64,000 bases of DNA from an uncultured Acidobacteriaceae bacterium (GTDB lineage: Bacteria; Acidobacteriota; Terriglobia; Terriglobales; Acidobacteriaceae), in assembly GCA_937879855.1 (NCBI GenBank), contig CALFMO010000016.1:62001-126000 (forward strand). The letters are read 5' to 3'. The position numbers were made by a program, and so were the translations under genes. The notes beneath the pieces are model-generated. The model was not told where the DNA came from. It searched no databases and saw only the letters and a list, made by a program, of their open reading frames with translations. Below, piece by piece: positions 27,683 through 37,625 of the stretch (positions are counted from its first letter, which is position 1; each line of letters starts with the position of its first letter).

Positions 27683-28600
27683 TTACTGCAAGCCTGCTTG
27701 CGCGAGCATCTCCAGAAACTGATTTCTGGTTCGCATGTCGATTGACTGTGCAACCATCTTGCCGCTCCGGTCGTAAACGAAGCTCTTGGGAATTCCGTAG
27801 ACGATGAACTCGTCGTTCACGTTGCGCCCGGGATCAAGCAGGACGGGATAACTGATTTTGTGGTCGCTAATAAACGCCGAGACCTTCGCTGCCTCTTCAT
27901 CGGAAATCGCCAGCACGACGAATCCCTGATCTTTAAACTTGTTATACAGAGCATCGAGGTCGGGCATTTCTTTACGGCATGGCGGGCACCAAGTCGCCCA
28001 GAAGTTCACGAGGACGACTTTGCCGCGCAGGTTCTGTAGGTGCCACGCTTTTCCTTGCAGGTCGGGGAGCGTAAAGTCCGCGGCCTGACGTTTCGCATCG
28101 TCGCCTTCCAACCTCGCCATCGCCGCCGCCAACTGAGGATTGTCTGACGCGGCCTGCATATGCTCGTACCGGACCAGAGAGGCCAACTCCGTATACAGAG
28201 AATCAGGGTTCCCGGGCGTCCCTGGTGCAGGTTGTTCGTGCAATGCGATGGCTAACGTTGTGGTGACCTCTTGTAAAGTGTCTCGCCCGAAGTCGCCTTC
28301 GGTCGCCAGACCTGCCAGTCCTCCTGCCAGCTTTAGTTTGTTGGGAACCGCCGGTAATTGCCGAATCTGCAGCGCGAGGTTCTTAGTAGTGCGGGCACGG
28401 GCCGTGTTGTCGAGATTGCGCAGGCCACGTAACTGCTCGACGATTGGTTTTTCCCGATGACTCCAGACAGTCTTGTCTTGAGCCAAAACCGGGAGGGAAA
28501 GAAAAATCAGGATGACGCTAAGCTGGGGGATCTTTGGTGAACGACTACCGTGGCGATAAAAGAAATGCAGCGCCGAACGTGGTTGCGGATATGAAGTCAT
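27683..28600 (-). CDS. TlpA/ResA-like exported thioredoxin
   Basis: The protein is 305 aa from the ATG at 28600, which opens with a hydrophobic segment (ILIFLSLPVLAQ) as signal or anchor; an open frame continues 30 codons further upstream. A helical N-terminal domain of about 150 aa precedes a thioredoxin domain: FTLPDLQGKAWHLQNLRGKVVLVNFWATWCPPC with the CPPC redox pair, then the cis-Pro strand YGIPKSFVYDRSG. It acts outside the cytoplasmic membrane as a disulfide reductant or a resistance thioredoxin. Confidence 0.9.
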   Translation of the reverse strand: MTSYPQPRSALHFFYRHGSRSPKIPQLSVILIFLSLPVLAQDKTVWSHREKPIVEQLRGLRNLDNTARARTTKNLALQIRQLPAVPNKLKLAGGLAGLATEGDFGRDTLQEVTTTLAIALHEQPAPGTPGNPDSLYTELASLVRYEHMQAASDNPQLAAAMARLEGDDAKRQAADFTLPDLQGKAWHLQNLRGKVVLVNFWATWCPPCRKEMPDLDALYNKFKDQGFVVLAISDEEAAKVSAFISDHKISYPVLLDPGRNVNDEFIVYGIPKSFVYDRSGKMVAQSIDMRTRNQFLEMLAQAGLQ

Positions 28601-28634
28601 GAGAAAGCTGTCCGCAGTAATCACACGAAGAAAC

Positions 28635-29153
28635 TTAGATGAACATCTCATCCTGGGGAACAGGTCTGCGTCCCTCGCGGCCGCCGCCATTCCTGCGGCT
28701 GCGACCGAAGAAGAATTCCAGTCCCGCCGTGATTCCCTGCATCAGCCCGGAAAGCTGCCGCACTGGCGAGACCACCGTTCTCTGCACGATATCGGAGGTT
28801 CGCTCCACGCGATCGAGAGTGCGGGTAAACAGCTCGTCGGTGCGAATGATCTGCAGGCGTGCCCTGTCGACGACATCGTGCACGGTTGCATCGACGCGCT
28901 CTACCTGGTTGCGCACCATAGTGGCGGTTTCCTCCACCTGATCGGCGATGGCCTCCACCTTGGGCCGCACCTCAGCGAGCAAGGCCTCGGCCTGCGTGAT
29001 CGTTGGCAGAACTTTGGTCTTCACTTCTGTCGCCAACGCTTCCATCCGCTTGCTGGTCTGGCGTAAGACCACAAATATGGCGATCAGGACGCCGGCCTGC
29101 AACAGGACGGCAATTCCGGTCAAGGCGATAAACAGAGGGGTAAGATTATCCAT
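28635..29153 (-). CDS. DUF948-like membrane-anchored coiled-coil protein
   Basis: The protein is 172 aa from the ATG at 29153. One N-terminal transmembrane helix (IALTGIAVLLQAGVLIAIFVVL) is followed by a long heptad-like region with repeated V-R-P-K-V-E-A and V-E-R-T units, the layout of DUF948 proteins of the envelope. The Gly/Arg-rich C-terminus is disordered. It neighbours a YtxH-type gene; both families often occur together in stress loci. Confidence 0.75.
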   Translation of the reverse strand: MDNLTPLFIALTGIAVLLQAGVLIAIFVVLRQTSKRMEALATEVKTKVLPTITQAEALLAEVRPKVEAIADQVEETATMVRNQVERVDATVHDVVDRARLQIIRTDELFTRTLDRVERTSDIVQRTVVSPVRQLSGLMQGITAGLEFFFGRSRRNGGGREGRRPVPQDEMFI

Positions 29154-29212
29154 AAGCTTGCTCCAGCAAATCACAACCGCGTGCGGCTCTGCGGGAAGCC
29201 TGCTTCATCGTC

Positions 29213-29521
29213 CTACAAGTTCTTGGGCGCAGCCGTTTCCGAGGTGGCTTCGTGATATGCCTGACGACCCGCCTCATAGGCGGCGCGGAATTGCTCTTTC
29301 TGCTGGGTCACTACGTCGCGGCCTTTGTCGGCCCACTGCGTGGCCTGTTCACGGGCCTCACGCGCACGATTGCGCACGTATTCGCGGCCTTCTTCAGCGC
29401 GCGCGCGCAAAACTTCCCGGGTCTCGTTGCCCGAACGTGGCGCGTATAGAATTCCTGCCACCGCGCCCACACCTAATCCCGCCAGGAACCAAATCACGCT
29501 GTTGCCGTCACGATCCGACAT
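29213..29521 (-). CDS. YtxH-domain protein
   Basis: This 102-aa protein has the YtxH signature: an N-terminal membrane helix followed by a Gly-rich turn and Arg-rich start (FLAGLGVGAVAGILYAPRSG), then a charged amphipathic helix. A strong GAGGAGG ribosome-binding site precedes the ATG at 29521. It is probably an envelope-associated general-stress protein. Confidence 0.88.
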   Translation of the reverse strand: MSDRDGNSVIWFLAGLGVGAVAGILYAPRSGNETREVLRARAEEGREYVRNRAREAREQATQWADKGRDVVTQQKEQFRAAYEAGRQAYHEATSETAAPKNL

Positions 29522-29704
29522 GATAAACCTCCTCGTAAATGACTCAATCAGATGCTACATCCTCCGTCAGGCAAATACAATTACAGGGGAGTCTGTAAAT
29601 TGTGCGGGACTGCACAGGGGCAGAGCGTAAGGGGCTCCCTTTCTACGCGCTCTTCGTAGAACGCACTTGCCATACGCGATTAAGGGCTGTTAACCGCAGA
29701 GATC

Positions 29705-29740
29705 AGAAAGAAAAGCCGCCGAGATGGCGAAGCGGCGCTC
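29705..29740 (-). terminator. Intrinsic terminator after secG
   Basis: On the minus strand GCCGC (29736-29732) pairs with GCGGC (29719-29715) and is followed by TTTTCTTTCT, about 25 bp downstream of the secG stop. The stem is short but the T-tract is good. Confidence 0.6.
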
Positions 29741-29763
29741 ATTAACATTTCGGGCCTGTCAGC

Positions 29764-30093
29764 TTACTTTTGTGTAGGCGGAGTAGAGGGCTTTGGGGTC
29801 GGCGCGGGCTGCGTCTTTACTGGTTGGGACTTCACACCCTGGAGTACCGAAGTTGGACCGCTTCGCCTCGATGCATAGACCGACAGTGTGATGGAAGTGA
29901 TCATGAACGCCACGGCCGACCACGTCGTTGCCTTGGACAGCGCGCTGGCCGCGCCGCGAGGACCGAACGCCGTTTGGCTGCCTTGGCCGCCAAACGCCGC
30001 GGAAATGTCGCCGCTCTTCCCGCTTTGCAGCAGAACGACCACAATAATGAAGAAGCAGACCAGGATGTGGATAGTAGTGACCAGATAAATCAT
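29764..30093 (-). CDS. secG: Preprotein translocase subunit SecG
   Basis: This 109-aa protein has two membrane helices separated by the SecG loop. The first helix is IHILVCFFIIVVVLLQSGKSGD with the conserved LLQ-G-GD end. The loop GDISAAFGGQGSQTAFGPRGAA is highly diagnostic, and the second helix is WSAVAFMITSITLSVYASR. The Pro/Lys-rich tail is variable. It is part of SecYEG in the inner membrane and supports the heavy export load of this genome. Confidence 0.93.
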   Translation of the reverse strand: MIYLVTTIHILVCFFIIVVVLLQSGKSGDISAAFGGQGSQTAFGPRGAASALSKATTWSAVAFMITSITLSVYASRRSGPTSVLQGVKSQPVKTQPAPTPKPSTPPTQK

Positions 30094-30381
30094 AGATTCG
30101 AATTTTCCTAACCTTCGGCGATCCGAGTTGAGTCCTCGACGGATTCCCGATCCCTACCGACAGCAATATTGCTGATTAAATCATGGTTTTGGAACGCCAT
30201 GGTTCGGAAGGAAGGATCGAGCTGCTAAGTCCTTCAAAGACGAGAACTTTACCCAAAGATAGTTTGACATCCGGCGCGCGGTTCGGTCAAGCGCGGACGA
30301 AGTCAAGAAATCTCATGCGCCATGCCTGAGGTATACTAGCCGATCAAACATCCTTCCATCTTTCCGTGGTGGGCCCTAGAA

Positions 30382-31467
30382 ATGCAGAGGCCGCGTTCTT
30401 CTCAGCATAGGTCCATGTCATTTGTTATCCGGGGAATTCGTACGACATCCCTCTTGGCACTCTCTCTGACGTTTGCTCTGTTGGCTCGATCCCAGTCCGA
30501 GAATGCGCGCGCGAGCGCACTGATTCGCGAGGGCCAGGGCGCCCTGGACGCCGGTGATTTCTCCCGCGCGATACACGATTTCGAAAACGCCCGCCAACTG
30601 GCTCCGGACAATGCTGACGTCAACCGGGGACTGGTGCTCAGCTATCTGCAAGCCGGACGATTGGCCGATGCGCAAAGGATCGCGGAGTCTGCTGTCGGCC
30701 GTTGGCCCCACGATGCTCGGCTGCAACATTGGCTTGGTCTTGTCTATTTCAAGGAAGGACATAACCAAAATGCGTTGCAGGCCTTGCAGCGCTCCGAGAG
30801 CCTGAGCCCAAATGGTCCGGACATCCACTTTGACATCGCGCTGGTGTATCTCGCGGAAAATCAGTATCCGCAGGCGGCGGACGAACTCGAGAACGCGATC
30901 AAGTTGAATCCAAACGCGGCGCTTCCTCATATTCTGCTGGGACGCGCGTATCAGAATACTAACCGGACAGTAAAGGCAATCGAACAATTTCGCGCCGCAC
31001 TGCGCGCAGATCCGAACGTTCCCCTGGGTCATTATCATGTCGGCTTCGCCCTTGCCAGTCTTGGCCGCGACCAGGAGGCAATCGCCGAATATCAGAAAGA
31101 AGCTCTGCGGTCTCCGGATAATCCGTCCGTTCTTTACCAGTTAGGCCATTGTGAACTTGCGACGAGCGAGTGGCAGTCCGCGATCATGCATTTGAAGAAG
31201 GCCACACAGTTGGATCCGAAGAATGCCGATGCACGCTACGATTTAGGCAAAGCACTGCTGTTAGAGGGAGATGCCGCGGCCGCGGTCCTGACTTTACGCC
31301 AGGCAGCAGCTTTGAAACCAGAAAGCCCAGAGCCGCATTACCTGCTGGCGCGAGCCCTCGAAAAGATTGGAGACAAAGAGCAAAGTCAGCACGAGCTCCA
31401 AATTTTTGCCGATCTCAAAAAGGCGCAGCCCGCAACTGGAGGGATGGCCACAGGGCCAATCCAGTGA
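30382..31467 (+). CDS. Secreted TPR-repeat protein
   Basis: This 361-aa protein has a signal-like segment (SLLALSLTFALLARSQ) and about eight TPR units such as GALDAGDFSRAIHDFENARQ and IQFRAAL-like helices. An ATG at 30415 is an alternative start. A TATACT box lies at 30332-30337 with no clear -35. Its TGA overlaps the ATG of the following ASPIC/UnbV protein (TGATG), so the two are translationally coupled and probably work together at the cell surface. Confidence 0.85.
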   Translation: MQRPRSSQHRSMSFVIRGIRTTSLLALSLTFALLARSQSENARASALIREGQGALDAGDFSRAIHDFENARQLAPDNADVNRGLVLSYLQAGRLADAQRIAESAVGRWPHDARLQHWLGLVYFKEGHNQNALQALQRSESLSPNGPDIHFDIALVYLAENQYPQAADELENAIKLNPNAALPHILLGRAYQNTNRTVKAIEQFRAALRADPNVPLGHYHVGFALASLGRDQEAIAEYQKEALRSPDNPSVLYQLGHCELATSEWQSAIMHLKKATQLDPKNADARYDLGKALLLEGDAAAAVLTLRQAAALKPESPEPHYLLARALEKIGDKEQSQHELQIFADLKKAQPATGGMATGPIQ

Positions 31468-33275
31468 TGGCACATCCTCGGTGGCCTAGCTTGCTTGTAA
31501 GCGCTGCGATGTTAACCGCGGCTTGTTTATTGGTTTTCTTTCCGCAGCGCTCGCCTGCTCACCAACAAACTCATCGTTCCACCGCGCCTGCGTCCACTTC
31601 GAAGGGAAAGGGCCTGGCGTCATCGCCCATTTCGTTTATCGATATTGCCAAGACTGCAGGCATCGATTTTCACCTTACCTGCGGCGATCCGGAAAAGCGT
31701 TACATAATGGAGTCGATGTGCGGCGGCGTTGCCGTTCTCGACTACGACAACGACGGCTGGATGGATATTTTCCTGGTAGATGGTTCCACGCTCGCCGACC
31801 AGCGAGAAGGGAAGTGCCACACGGGCAAGCTCTACCACAACGACCACGATGGCACGTTTACTGACGTCACCGCGAAGTCGGGGATCTCGCATTGCGGTTG
31901 GGGATTCGGCGTAGCCGTGGGCGATTACGATAATGACGGGTGGGAAGATCTCCACGTTACTTATCTCGACGGCGCCATTCTTTATCACAATAATCACGAC
32001 GGAACGTTTACTGATGTGACGGCGAAAGCTGGCGTCGGCAATATTGGCCGCTGGGGAACCAGCGCTGCTTTTGGCGATTATGACAACGATGGCTTCCTCG
32101 ATCTCTATGTCGCGAATTACGTCGACCTGGACCTGCAGCACCTGCCGGAGTTTGGGCAGGGCCTGTTTTGCCAGTACCGGCAGATTCCGGTCTCCTGCGG
32201 GCCGCGTGGATTGAAAGGCGGACGCGACCGTCTGTATCACAACAACGGAGATGGCACGTTCACCGATGTAACCGAAAAACTGAACATCGATCCCAACTCG
32301 TATTACGGTCTCGGCGTCGTTTGGTTGGATTATGACCTGGACGGCTGTCTTGATCTTTACGTCTCCGACGATTCAACGCCCAGCATGCTGTATCACGGCG
32401 ACTGCAAGGGCGGCTTCACCGAAGTCGGAGTGAAGGCAGGTGTGGCCTACAGCGCCGATGGTCGAGAACAGGCCGGCATGGGCGTAGATTCGGCCGACTA
32501 CGACAACGATGGATGGCCGGACATTGTGAAGACGAACTTCTCCGACGATAGTAATAATCTGTTTCACAACGATCACACCGGGGAATTCACTGATCTTGCC
32601 GGCCCTGCGGACTTTGGCCCGGTAAGCATTCCATTTCTCGGGTTCGGAGTTAAATTTCTCGACATCGACAACACTGGCTGGAAAGATTTGTTCGTCGCCA
32701 ACGGCCACGTAAACCCGCAGGTCGATCAATATTCCTTCGGAGTGACGTATGCCGAACGTCCGCTCCTCTTTAGAAATCTGGGCAAGGGAAAATTTGAAGA
32801 AATCGGATTCAAATCCGGTTCAGCGCTGGCCCATCGGTATGTAGGGCGCGGCGCGGCCACGGCCGATTTTTTCAACGAGGGCAGAGAGGATCTTCTGGTT
32901 AGTGTGCTTGACGGACCTCCACTGTTACTGCAGAACCAAAGCCGAAAGCAGGGCCACTGGCTTCGCATCAAGACCGTGGGCACGCGATCCAATCGGGACG
33001 GATTTGGTGCACGCGTTGAAGTAAAGGCGGGAGGGTTTACTCAGGTGGCGGAAGTGCGGACCAATTCAAGTTTTGAATCCGCGAGTGATCCGCGACTGCA
33101 CTTCGGTCTGGGCTCTGCCAATCTCGTCGATGCTATCGTGGTCCACTGGCCTTCGGGCACGATGGACCGGATCGGCCCGCAGCGGACAGATCAGCAACTC
33201 GTCATTGAGGAAGGGAAAGGTGTGGTTACTCCGCAACCGATGGCTCCCCGAACGGCTTCGTCGCACGCCAATTGA
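31467..33275 (+). CDS. CRTAC1-type FG-GAP/VCBS protein with ASPIC/UnbV domain
   Basis: The protein is 602 aa from the ATG at 31467, overlapping the preceding stop. The open frame extends 99 codons upstream inside the TPR gene, but those are not real. A signal-anchor is followed by repeated calcium-binding VCBS/FG-GAP motifs (DYDNDGWMDIFLVDGS, DYDNDGFLDLYVANYVD, DYDNDGWPDIVKTNF) forming a beta-propeller. The C-terminal ASPIC/UnbV domain is NRDGFGARVEVKAGGFTQVAEVRTNSSFES followed by HWPSG. Such proteins are extracellular and probably bind surfaces or polysaccharides. Pairing with a TPR gene is common in Acidobacteriota. Confidence 0.9.
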   Translation: MAHPRWPSLLVSAAMLTAACLLVFFPQRSPAHQQTHRSTAPASTSKGKGLASSPISFIDIAKTAGIDFHLTCGDPEKRYIMESMCGGVAVLDYDNDGWMDIFLVDGSTLADQREGKCHTGKLYHNDHDGTFTDVTAKSGISHCGWGFGVAVGDYDNDGWEDLHVTYLDGAILYHNNHDGTFTDVTAKAGVGNIGRWGTSAAFGDYDNDGFLDLYVANYVDLDLQHLPEFGQGLFCQYRQIPVSCGPRGLKGGRDRLYHNNGDGTFTDVTEKLNIDPNSYYGLGVVWLDYDLDGCLDLYVSDDSTPSMLYHGDCKGGFTEVGVKAGVAYSADGREQAGMGVDSADYDNDGWPDIVKTNFSDDSNNLFHNDHTGEFTDLAGPADFGPVSIPFLGFGVKFLDIDNTGWKDLFVANGHVNPQVDQYSFGVTYAERPLLFRNLGKGKFEEIGFKSGSALAHRYVGRGAATADFFNEGREDLLVSVLDGPPLLLQNQSRKQGHWLRIKTVGTRSNRDGFGARVEVKAGGFTQVAEVRTNSSFESASDPRLHFGLGSANLVDAIVVHWPSGTMDRIGPQRTDQQLVIEEGKGVVTPQPMAPRTASSHAN

Positions 33276-33412
33276 AATAAGAATTTTTTCGATTCTTGGA
33301 ATCCGTCACACTGTCCGTTTGCGCACTGATACGACGAGTGCCAGGCACTGAATCCTTTTCCAGGCTCTCATTCTAAGAAATCGGGGCTCCTTGTAACTTG
33401 TTGATATGCAAC

Positions 33413-33439
33413 AAGAAACGGTGCATCGTGCCGTTTCTT
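33413..33439. terminator. Stem-loop, possible bidirectional terminator
   Basis: AAGAAACGG (33413-33421) pairs perfectly with CCGTTTCTT (33431-33439), with further weak pairing inside the loop. A CTTCTGCGTTTC stretch follows rather than a pure T run, so a terminator role for the ASPIC/UnbV gene is likely but not certain. Confidence 0.5.
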
Positions 33440-33603
33440 CTGCGTTTCGACATGGTGACGGTCCTTGCAATTGTCAGATTTCGCCTCGGTTTGCGCGAAG
33501 GGACGGTTGGCGAGCCATGTCCGGAAAAGACCAGTGGTTTTCAAACACTTCTTGACAGTGGTTGTTGATTAAGGTGAAAATGCGGCCCACTTAAACAGCG
33601 AAG

Positions 33604-33619
33604 TGTGATCGTGGTCACA
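33604..33619. promoter_or_regulatory. CRP/FNR-family consensus-like site
   Basis: TGTGATCGTGGTCACA matches TGTGA-N6-TCACA at all ten fixed positions, and the arms extend one base further on each side (G...C). It lies 57 bp upstream of the second receptor start codon. It shares the pattern with the site at 12569-12584. Confidence 0.55.
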
Positions 33620-33675
33620 CATCGGTGCGTGGGGTTCGTTTTGTTGGGTTCAACATCTTGTACGAGGGTAAGCCA

Positions 33676-36600
33676 ATGACGAAGCTGCGGTGTTGTTGCA
33701 CAATCTCCTTGTGTTTCTTCTTTTTGGTCTTGAGCGCGATGGCGCAGGTTCAAAACGGCCAGTTTTCGGGTACCGTCACCGACCCGTCTGGCGCCTCTGT
33801 TTCTGACGCGAAAGTCACAGTGACCAACCAGGCGACGAACCTCTCGGTAACAACGACCACGAATGGAGCAGGTTTTTACACCGTCAAAGAACTTCCCATT
33901 GGCACTTACAAGATTAACGTCGAGGCCCAAGGCTTCAAAACTTACAGCGATTCGAATGTGGTTCTCAACGCGGGCCAAATCGCCAAGGTCGACGCCAAGT
34001 TGCAACTCGGCCAGACGCGTGAAGTGGTCGAAGTCACGGGCCAAGAAGTCGCTGTCCAGACGGACGACCCGAAATTATCCTCCACGATCGGCGCCGAACA
34101 AATCTCAAATCTGCCGGTCAACGGACGCAATGTTTTCGACCTCATGCAGTTAGCCCCCGGCGCGGTCAATGTCAGCGGCACCGATTTTGAAAACGGCCAT
34201 ATGACGGTCGTCAATGGCGTCCGGGAGGACTTCAATGGCTTCCTGATTAACGGCGTCTCCAACAAAGGCCTGAGCGGCGGGACCGTGAACACGCCGATTC
34301 AAGACACGGTCGAGGAGTTTCAGCAGTTGGGCCTCAACATGTCTGCGCAGTATGGCAGTAGCGCTGGCAGCACCGTGAACCTGGTGACCAAGTCGGGCAC
34401 AAATCAGTTCCACGGCAGCGGATGGGAATACCTTCGAAACGATGCGGCAGATGCGAATGACTACTTTTTCAATCAAAACAACGCCGCACTCAAGGCGAGC
34501 GGTGAGGCACCACTAAGGACGCCTCCCCTTCGATGGAACCAGTTTGGGTTGACAATCGGTGGGCCGATCATAAAGGACAAATTGTTTTTCTTTGGTTCCT
34601 ATCAGGGCAGCCGCTTCAACTACAGCAACATAAGCACGGTGACGGAGGAATCGCCTCAGTGGCGGGCCGCCGTACAAGCAGCGGACGCAGCCACCGGAGT
34701 CAATTCTGTGGCGGGTGTGCTCTATAAGAATTTCTTGCCAACTGTGGGAGGCGCAACCGCCTTCACCACGGATCAATATCTCTCCGGCGTCACCGCGAAT
34801 GATACGGGACTCGGCTGCGTGTTGGACCCGACGACCGGTAATTGTACGGGTGTCGCAAACTACGCCGACTACGTCTGCCCAGACAACTATAGCTCTAGCA
34901 ACGGCTTCGGAATTTCGGCTGCCCAAGCGAACATCATGGCGGCACGGATGCAGAATCTTCTCGGTGTGGTACCAGGAGTTGATAACACCACTCTGTTGTC
35001 ATTCACGGGTTCGCCATGCAGCACGCCCTTGGCCGCGAAGCCGGGGTTCATCGGCCGCGATCCCGTCACCGGTGTATCTAACATGCCGTTCCAATTGTCA
35101 GGCGTGTCTTTGGTGAAGGCACAGACCGGGGCTTTCGGCAATGTGGCTAACTTGTTCAACGGCAACGAGTGGTCAATCCGGTTGGACTACGTTCCGAGTA
35201 CGGCGAACCGGTTTTCCGTTAACTGGAACCAGTCACGAACCACTGACATTTATGGACCTTGCGGTGATCCAGCTTGCGCCCGCGGGTTTTACAATCCAGA
35301 GATCATTCGAAGCCCCAACGGTCAATTTAGTTTTCTCCATACCTTCACGCCCAAAATCCTGAATGAATTTCGTGCCGGGTATTCGCAGAACGCCAGCCCG
35401 TTGCTCAATGTTGCCCAAGGCGGTGTTCCAGCGATCGGCTTCGACGACGGCTCAGCCGGGTTTGGATCCTATAGCGGGTATCCTCAGTTCTTCAAGGAAA
35501 ACGTGTATAGCTACGCTGAGATGGTGTCGGTCAGCCACGGCAACCACAACATGAAAATCGGCGTGGATGTTCGGCGGAACCTTGAGAACAGCCAGTTCAA
35601 CGTGGCCCGCCCGTCGTACTACATGTCCGATCCGCTCTTCTTTGCAGCCGATGCTCCTTATGGAATGACCGCTGGCGTCAACCCCGGCATCTGTTCTCCG
35701 CCCTGCTCGCAATCGACAATACAGGGACTGATATCCAGTAACACGATTCCGAACTCGAGTTTGGCGAGCAACTTCCGTCACTGGCGCAATATTGAGTTAG
35801 GGGCATATTTCCAGGATGATTGGAAGGCCACCAAGCGCCTGACTTTGCAACTCGGCCTGCGCTACGATCTCTATAGCCGTCATACGGAGGAAAACAATCA
35901 GGCTACTACCTTCATTCTGGGGCCGGGAAGCAACCCAATCTTGGGGATGATCCATGCCAATGCCCCGCAGGGCGACCCGGGCTGCGATACCAATGCCGCG
36001 CAGGAGGCGATGGCCGGATTGGCGGGGGTTTGCGGCCCCGGCGGCTTCGCGGGCTCATCCTCTCTCGGTAAGGGCCGACACAAGGATTTTGGTCCACGTC
36101 TTGGTTTCGCCTATGACGTCTTCGGCAATGGCAAGACCGCGATTCGAGGCGGTTTCGGCATCTCTTACGAGGGCACCCTCTATAACCCGCTGTCGAACTC
36201 ACGCTGGAATCTACCCTATTACTCGTTCAACCAAATGTTCAACGCCTTCGGGGGGGGCGGTGACACTGTAGTGTATGGGCCCTCGACATGCACTGCGAAT
36301 GTTGGTTGCACAGCGACGGGCGGTGCACAATTCGGACCCGGCGGTGTGGCCCCGACCTACACGGGTCCACCGACCAATCCGAACCAGGGACCGGCCGGCC
36401 AGGCTCAGGCGCAGGGTAATATCGACGGCTGGTACGGTCAGAATCCCAACACCGCTACTCTCACGGGAATCATCTTCCCGCAGGGCATCGACGATCCTTA
36501 CGTCTATAACTATTATCTAGGCCTTCAGCACGAGATTATGGCCAAGACGGTGCTGGAACTAAACTTTGTCGGCACCACAGGACATAAGCTCTTCCGCGCC

Positions 36601-37608
36601 GAAGACATCAACCGCCTCCCTGGCGCCCTGCTGCCCGCTGGCGCCACACTTGTCAACAATGTCGGGTATCCGGAGACCGGGTTTGGTGGACGCCCCAACC
36701 CCAATTATGGCCGGCTGCGTGTCTGGGAAAACGTGGTAAATTCCAACTACAACTCGCTGCAGGCATCCTTGAAGCGTCAGATGAGCCACAATCTGCTCTT
36801 CAACGTGGACTACACGTTCAGCCACTCGATCGACAACGGATCTACGTGGCACAGCGGTGCCACTACTGCGAACGGTTCTGCCGGCGGCGAAGGTTTCACA
36901 ACCGACCCCACTCATCCTCGGTATGACCGCGGTAACTCGATCTATGACATCCGCCAAAGGTTGGTTATCAATCACGTGTGGATGCTCCCGGGTCAGAAGA
37001 CAACGGGATTTCTTGGAGCGGTTGCGGGAGGTTGGTCCTTGAACGGAATCTGGGCATTCCAGACCGGGCCTCACTGGCAGGCGTTCCGCGGAGGCTCAGC
37101 ACGGCTGAAGACGATCAGCAGCGGCGGCGTTAGTAGCTGCCACGCTCCAGACGTCCCGAACAACTGCGAGAATCTGGGCGGCGACTTCCTTCTCACTCAT
37201 GGCCGGAACGAGCGTCCAAACTCCTCCCTGGCTAGCTTCCAGCCGACGAAGGCGGAATGGGCGAACGGCTGGTTCGGCAACCCAGCAAACGCGGCAACTG
37301 GAGCGTATCCTGGAATTCCAGTCTTTAGCAATCCATGTCTGGGTTGCCTCGGCAATCTCGGACGTAATACGTTCGTAGGCCCCGGCTCCTGGGAAACTGA
37401 TATGACTGCAGCCAAGAACTTCAAAATAACGGAGAAGTTTGGTCTGAAATTTGAAGTCGCCGCATTCAACATCTTTAATCGGGCTAACTTCGTACTGGCG
37501 ACTGCCGGTGGCGGGGCCCATAACGATACGCGCAGCGGGGTCTTCGGGAAAGCTGCCGGCACGAACGGTGCGCGTGTTATGCAGGCTGGTGCAAAGATCA
37601 GCTTCTAG
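33676..37608 (+). CDS. Oar-type TonB-dependent receptor with carboxypeptidase-regulatory domain
   Basis: This 1310-aa outer-membrane protein starts at the ATG at 33676, which has GAGGG at 33664-33668 and begins a signal peptide (CCCTISLCFFFLVLSAMAQ). The Ig-like CarboxypepD-regulatory domain is FSGTVTDPSGASVSDAKV. The plug-like LPVNGRNVFDLMQLAPGA follows, then a barrel region ending in QAGAKISF. It is the same architecture as the receptor at 1838-5587 but clearly diverged. A CRP-like site upstream and a strong terminator downstream make it a single transcription unit. The ligand is unknown. Confidence 0.9.
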   Translation: MTKLRCCCTISLCFFFLVLSAMAQVQNGQFSGTVTDPSGASVSDAKVTVTNQATNLSVTTTTNGAGFYTVKELPIGTYKINVEAQGFKTYSDSNVVLNAGQIAKVDAKLQLGQTREVVEVTGQEVAVQTDDPKLSSTIGAEQISNLPVNGRNVFDLMQLAPGAVNVSGTDFENGHMTVVNGVREDFNGFLINGVSNKGLSGGTVNTPIQDTVEEFQQLGLNMSAQYGSSAGSTVNLVTKSGTNQFHGSGWEYLRNDAADANDYFFNQNNAALKASGEAPLRTPPLRWNQFGLTIGGPIIKDKLFFFGSYQGSRFNYSNISTVTEESPQWRAAVQAADAATGVNSVAGVLYKNFLPTVGGATAFTTDQYLSGVTANDTGLGCVLDPTTGNCTGVANYADYVCPDNYSSSNGFGISAAQANIMAARMQNLLGVVPGVDNTTLLSFTGSPCSTPLAAKPGFIGRDPVTGVSNMPFQLSGVSLVKAQTGAFGNVANLFNGNEWSIRLDYVPSTANRFSVNWNQSRTTDIYGPCGDPACARGFYNPEIIRSPNGQFSFLHTFTPKILNEFRAGYSQNASPLLNVAQGGVPAIGFDDGSAGFGSYSGYPQFFKENVYSYAEMVSVSHGNHNMKIGVDVRRNLENSQFNVARPSYYMSDPLFFAADAPYGMTAGVNPGICSPPCSQSTIQGLISSNTIPNSSLASNFRHWRNIELGAYFQDDWKATKRLTLQLGLRYDLYSRHTEENNQATTFILGPGSNPILGMIHANAPQGDPGCDTNAAQEAMAGLAGVCGPGGFAGSSSLGKGRHKDFGPRLGFAYDVFGNGKTAIRGGFGISYEGTLYNPLSNSRWNLPYYSFNQMFNAFGGGGDTVVYGPSTCTANVGCTATGGAQFGPGGVAPTYTGPPTNPNQGPAGQAQAQGNIDGWYGQNPNTATLTGIIFPQGIDDPYVYNYYLGLQHEIMAKTVLELNFVGTTGHKLFRAEDINRLPGALLPAGATLVNNVGYPETGFGGRPNPNYGRLRVWENVVNSNYNSLQASLKRQMSHNLLFNVDYTFSHSIDNGSTWHSGATTANGSAGGEGFTTDPTHPRYDRGNSIYDIRQRLVINHVWMLPGQKTTGFLGAVAGGWSLNGIWAFQTGPHWQAFRGGSARLKTISSGGVSSCHAPDVPNNCENLGGDFLLTHGRNERPNSSLASFQPTKAEWANGWFGNPANAATGAYPGIPVFSNPCLGCLGNLGRNTFVGPGSWETDMTAAKNFKITEKFGLKFEVAAFNIFNRANFVLATAGGGAHNDTRSGVFGKAAGTNGARVMQAGAKISF

Positions 37609-37625
37609 CCTGCTTCGTTTTCCGG

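Larger units (their letters stand above)
33276..33675. other. Intergenic region before the second receptor gene
   Basis: About 400 bp without a gene. It holds a strong stem-loop (33413-33439) and a CRP-like palindrome (33604-33619). Open frames here, including a GTG extension of the receptor back to 33625, lack ribosome-binding sites. Confidence 0.6.

Noticed and set aside
31170..31466. Extension of the ASPIC/UnbV gene into the TPR gene
   Set aside because: The TPR frame is clearly coding here; the TGATG overlap at 31465-31469 gives the real start.
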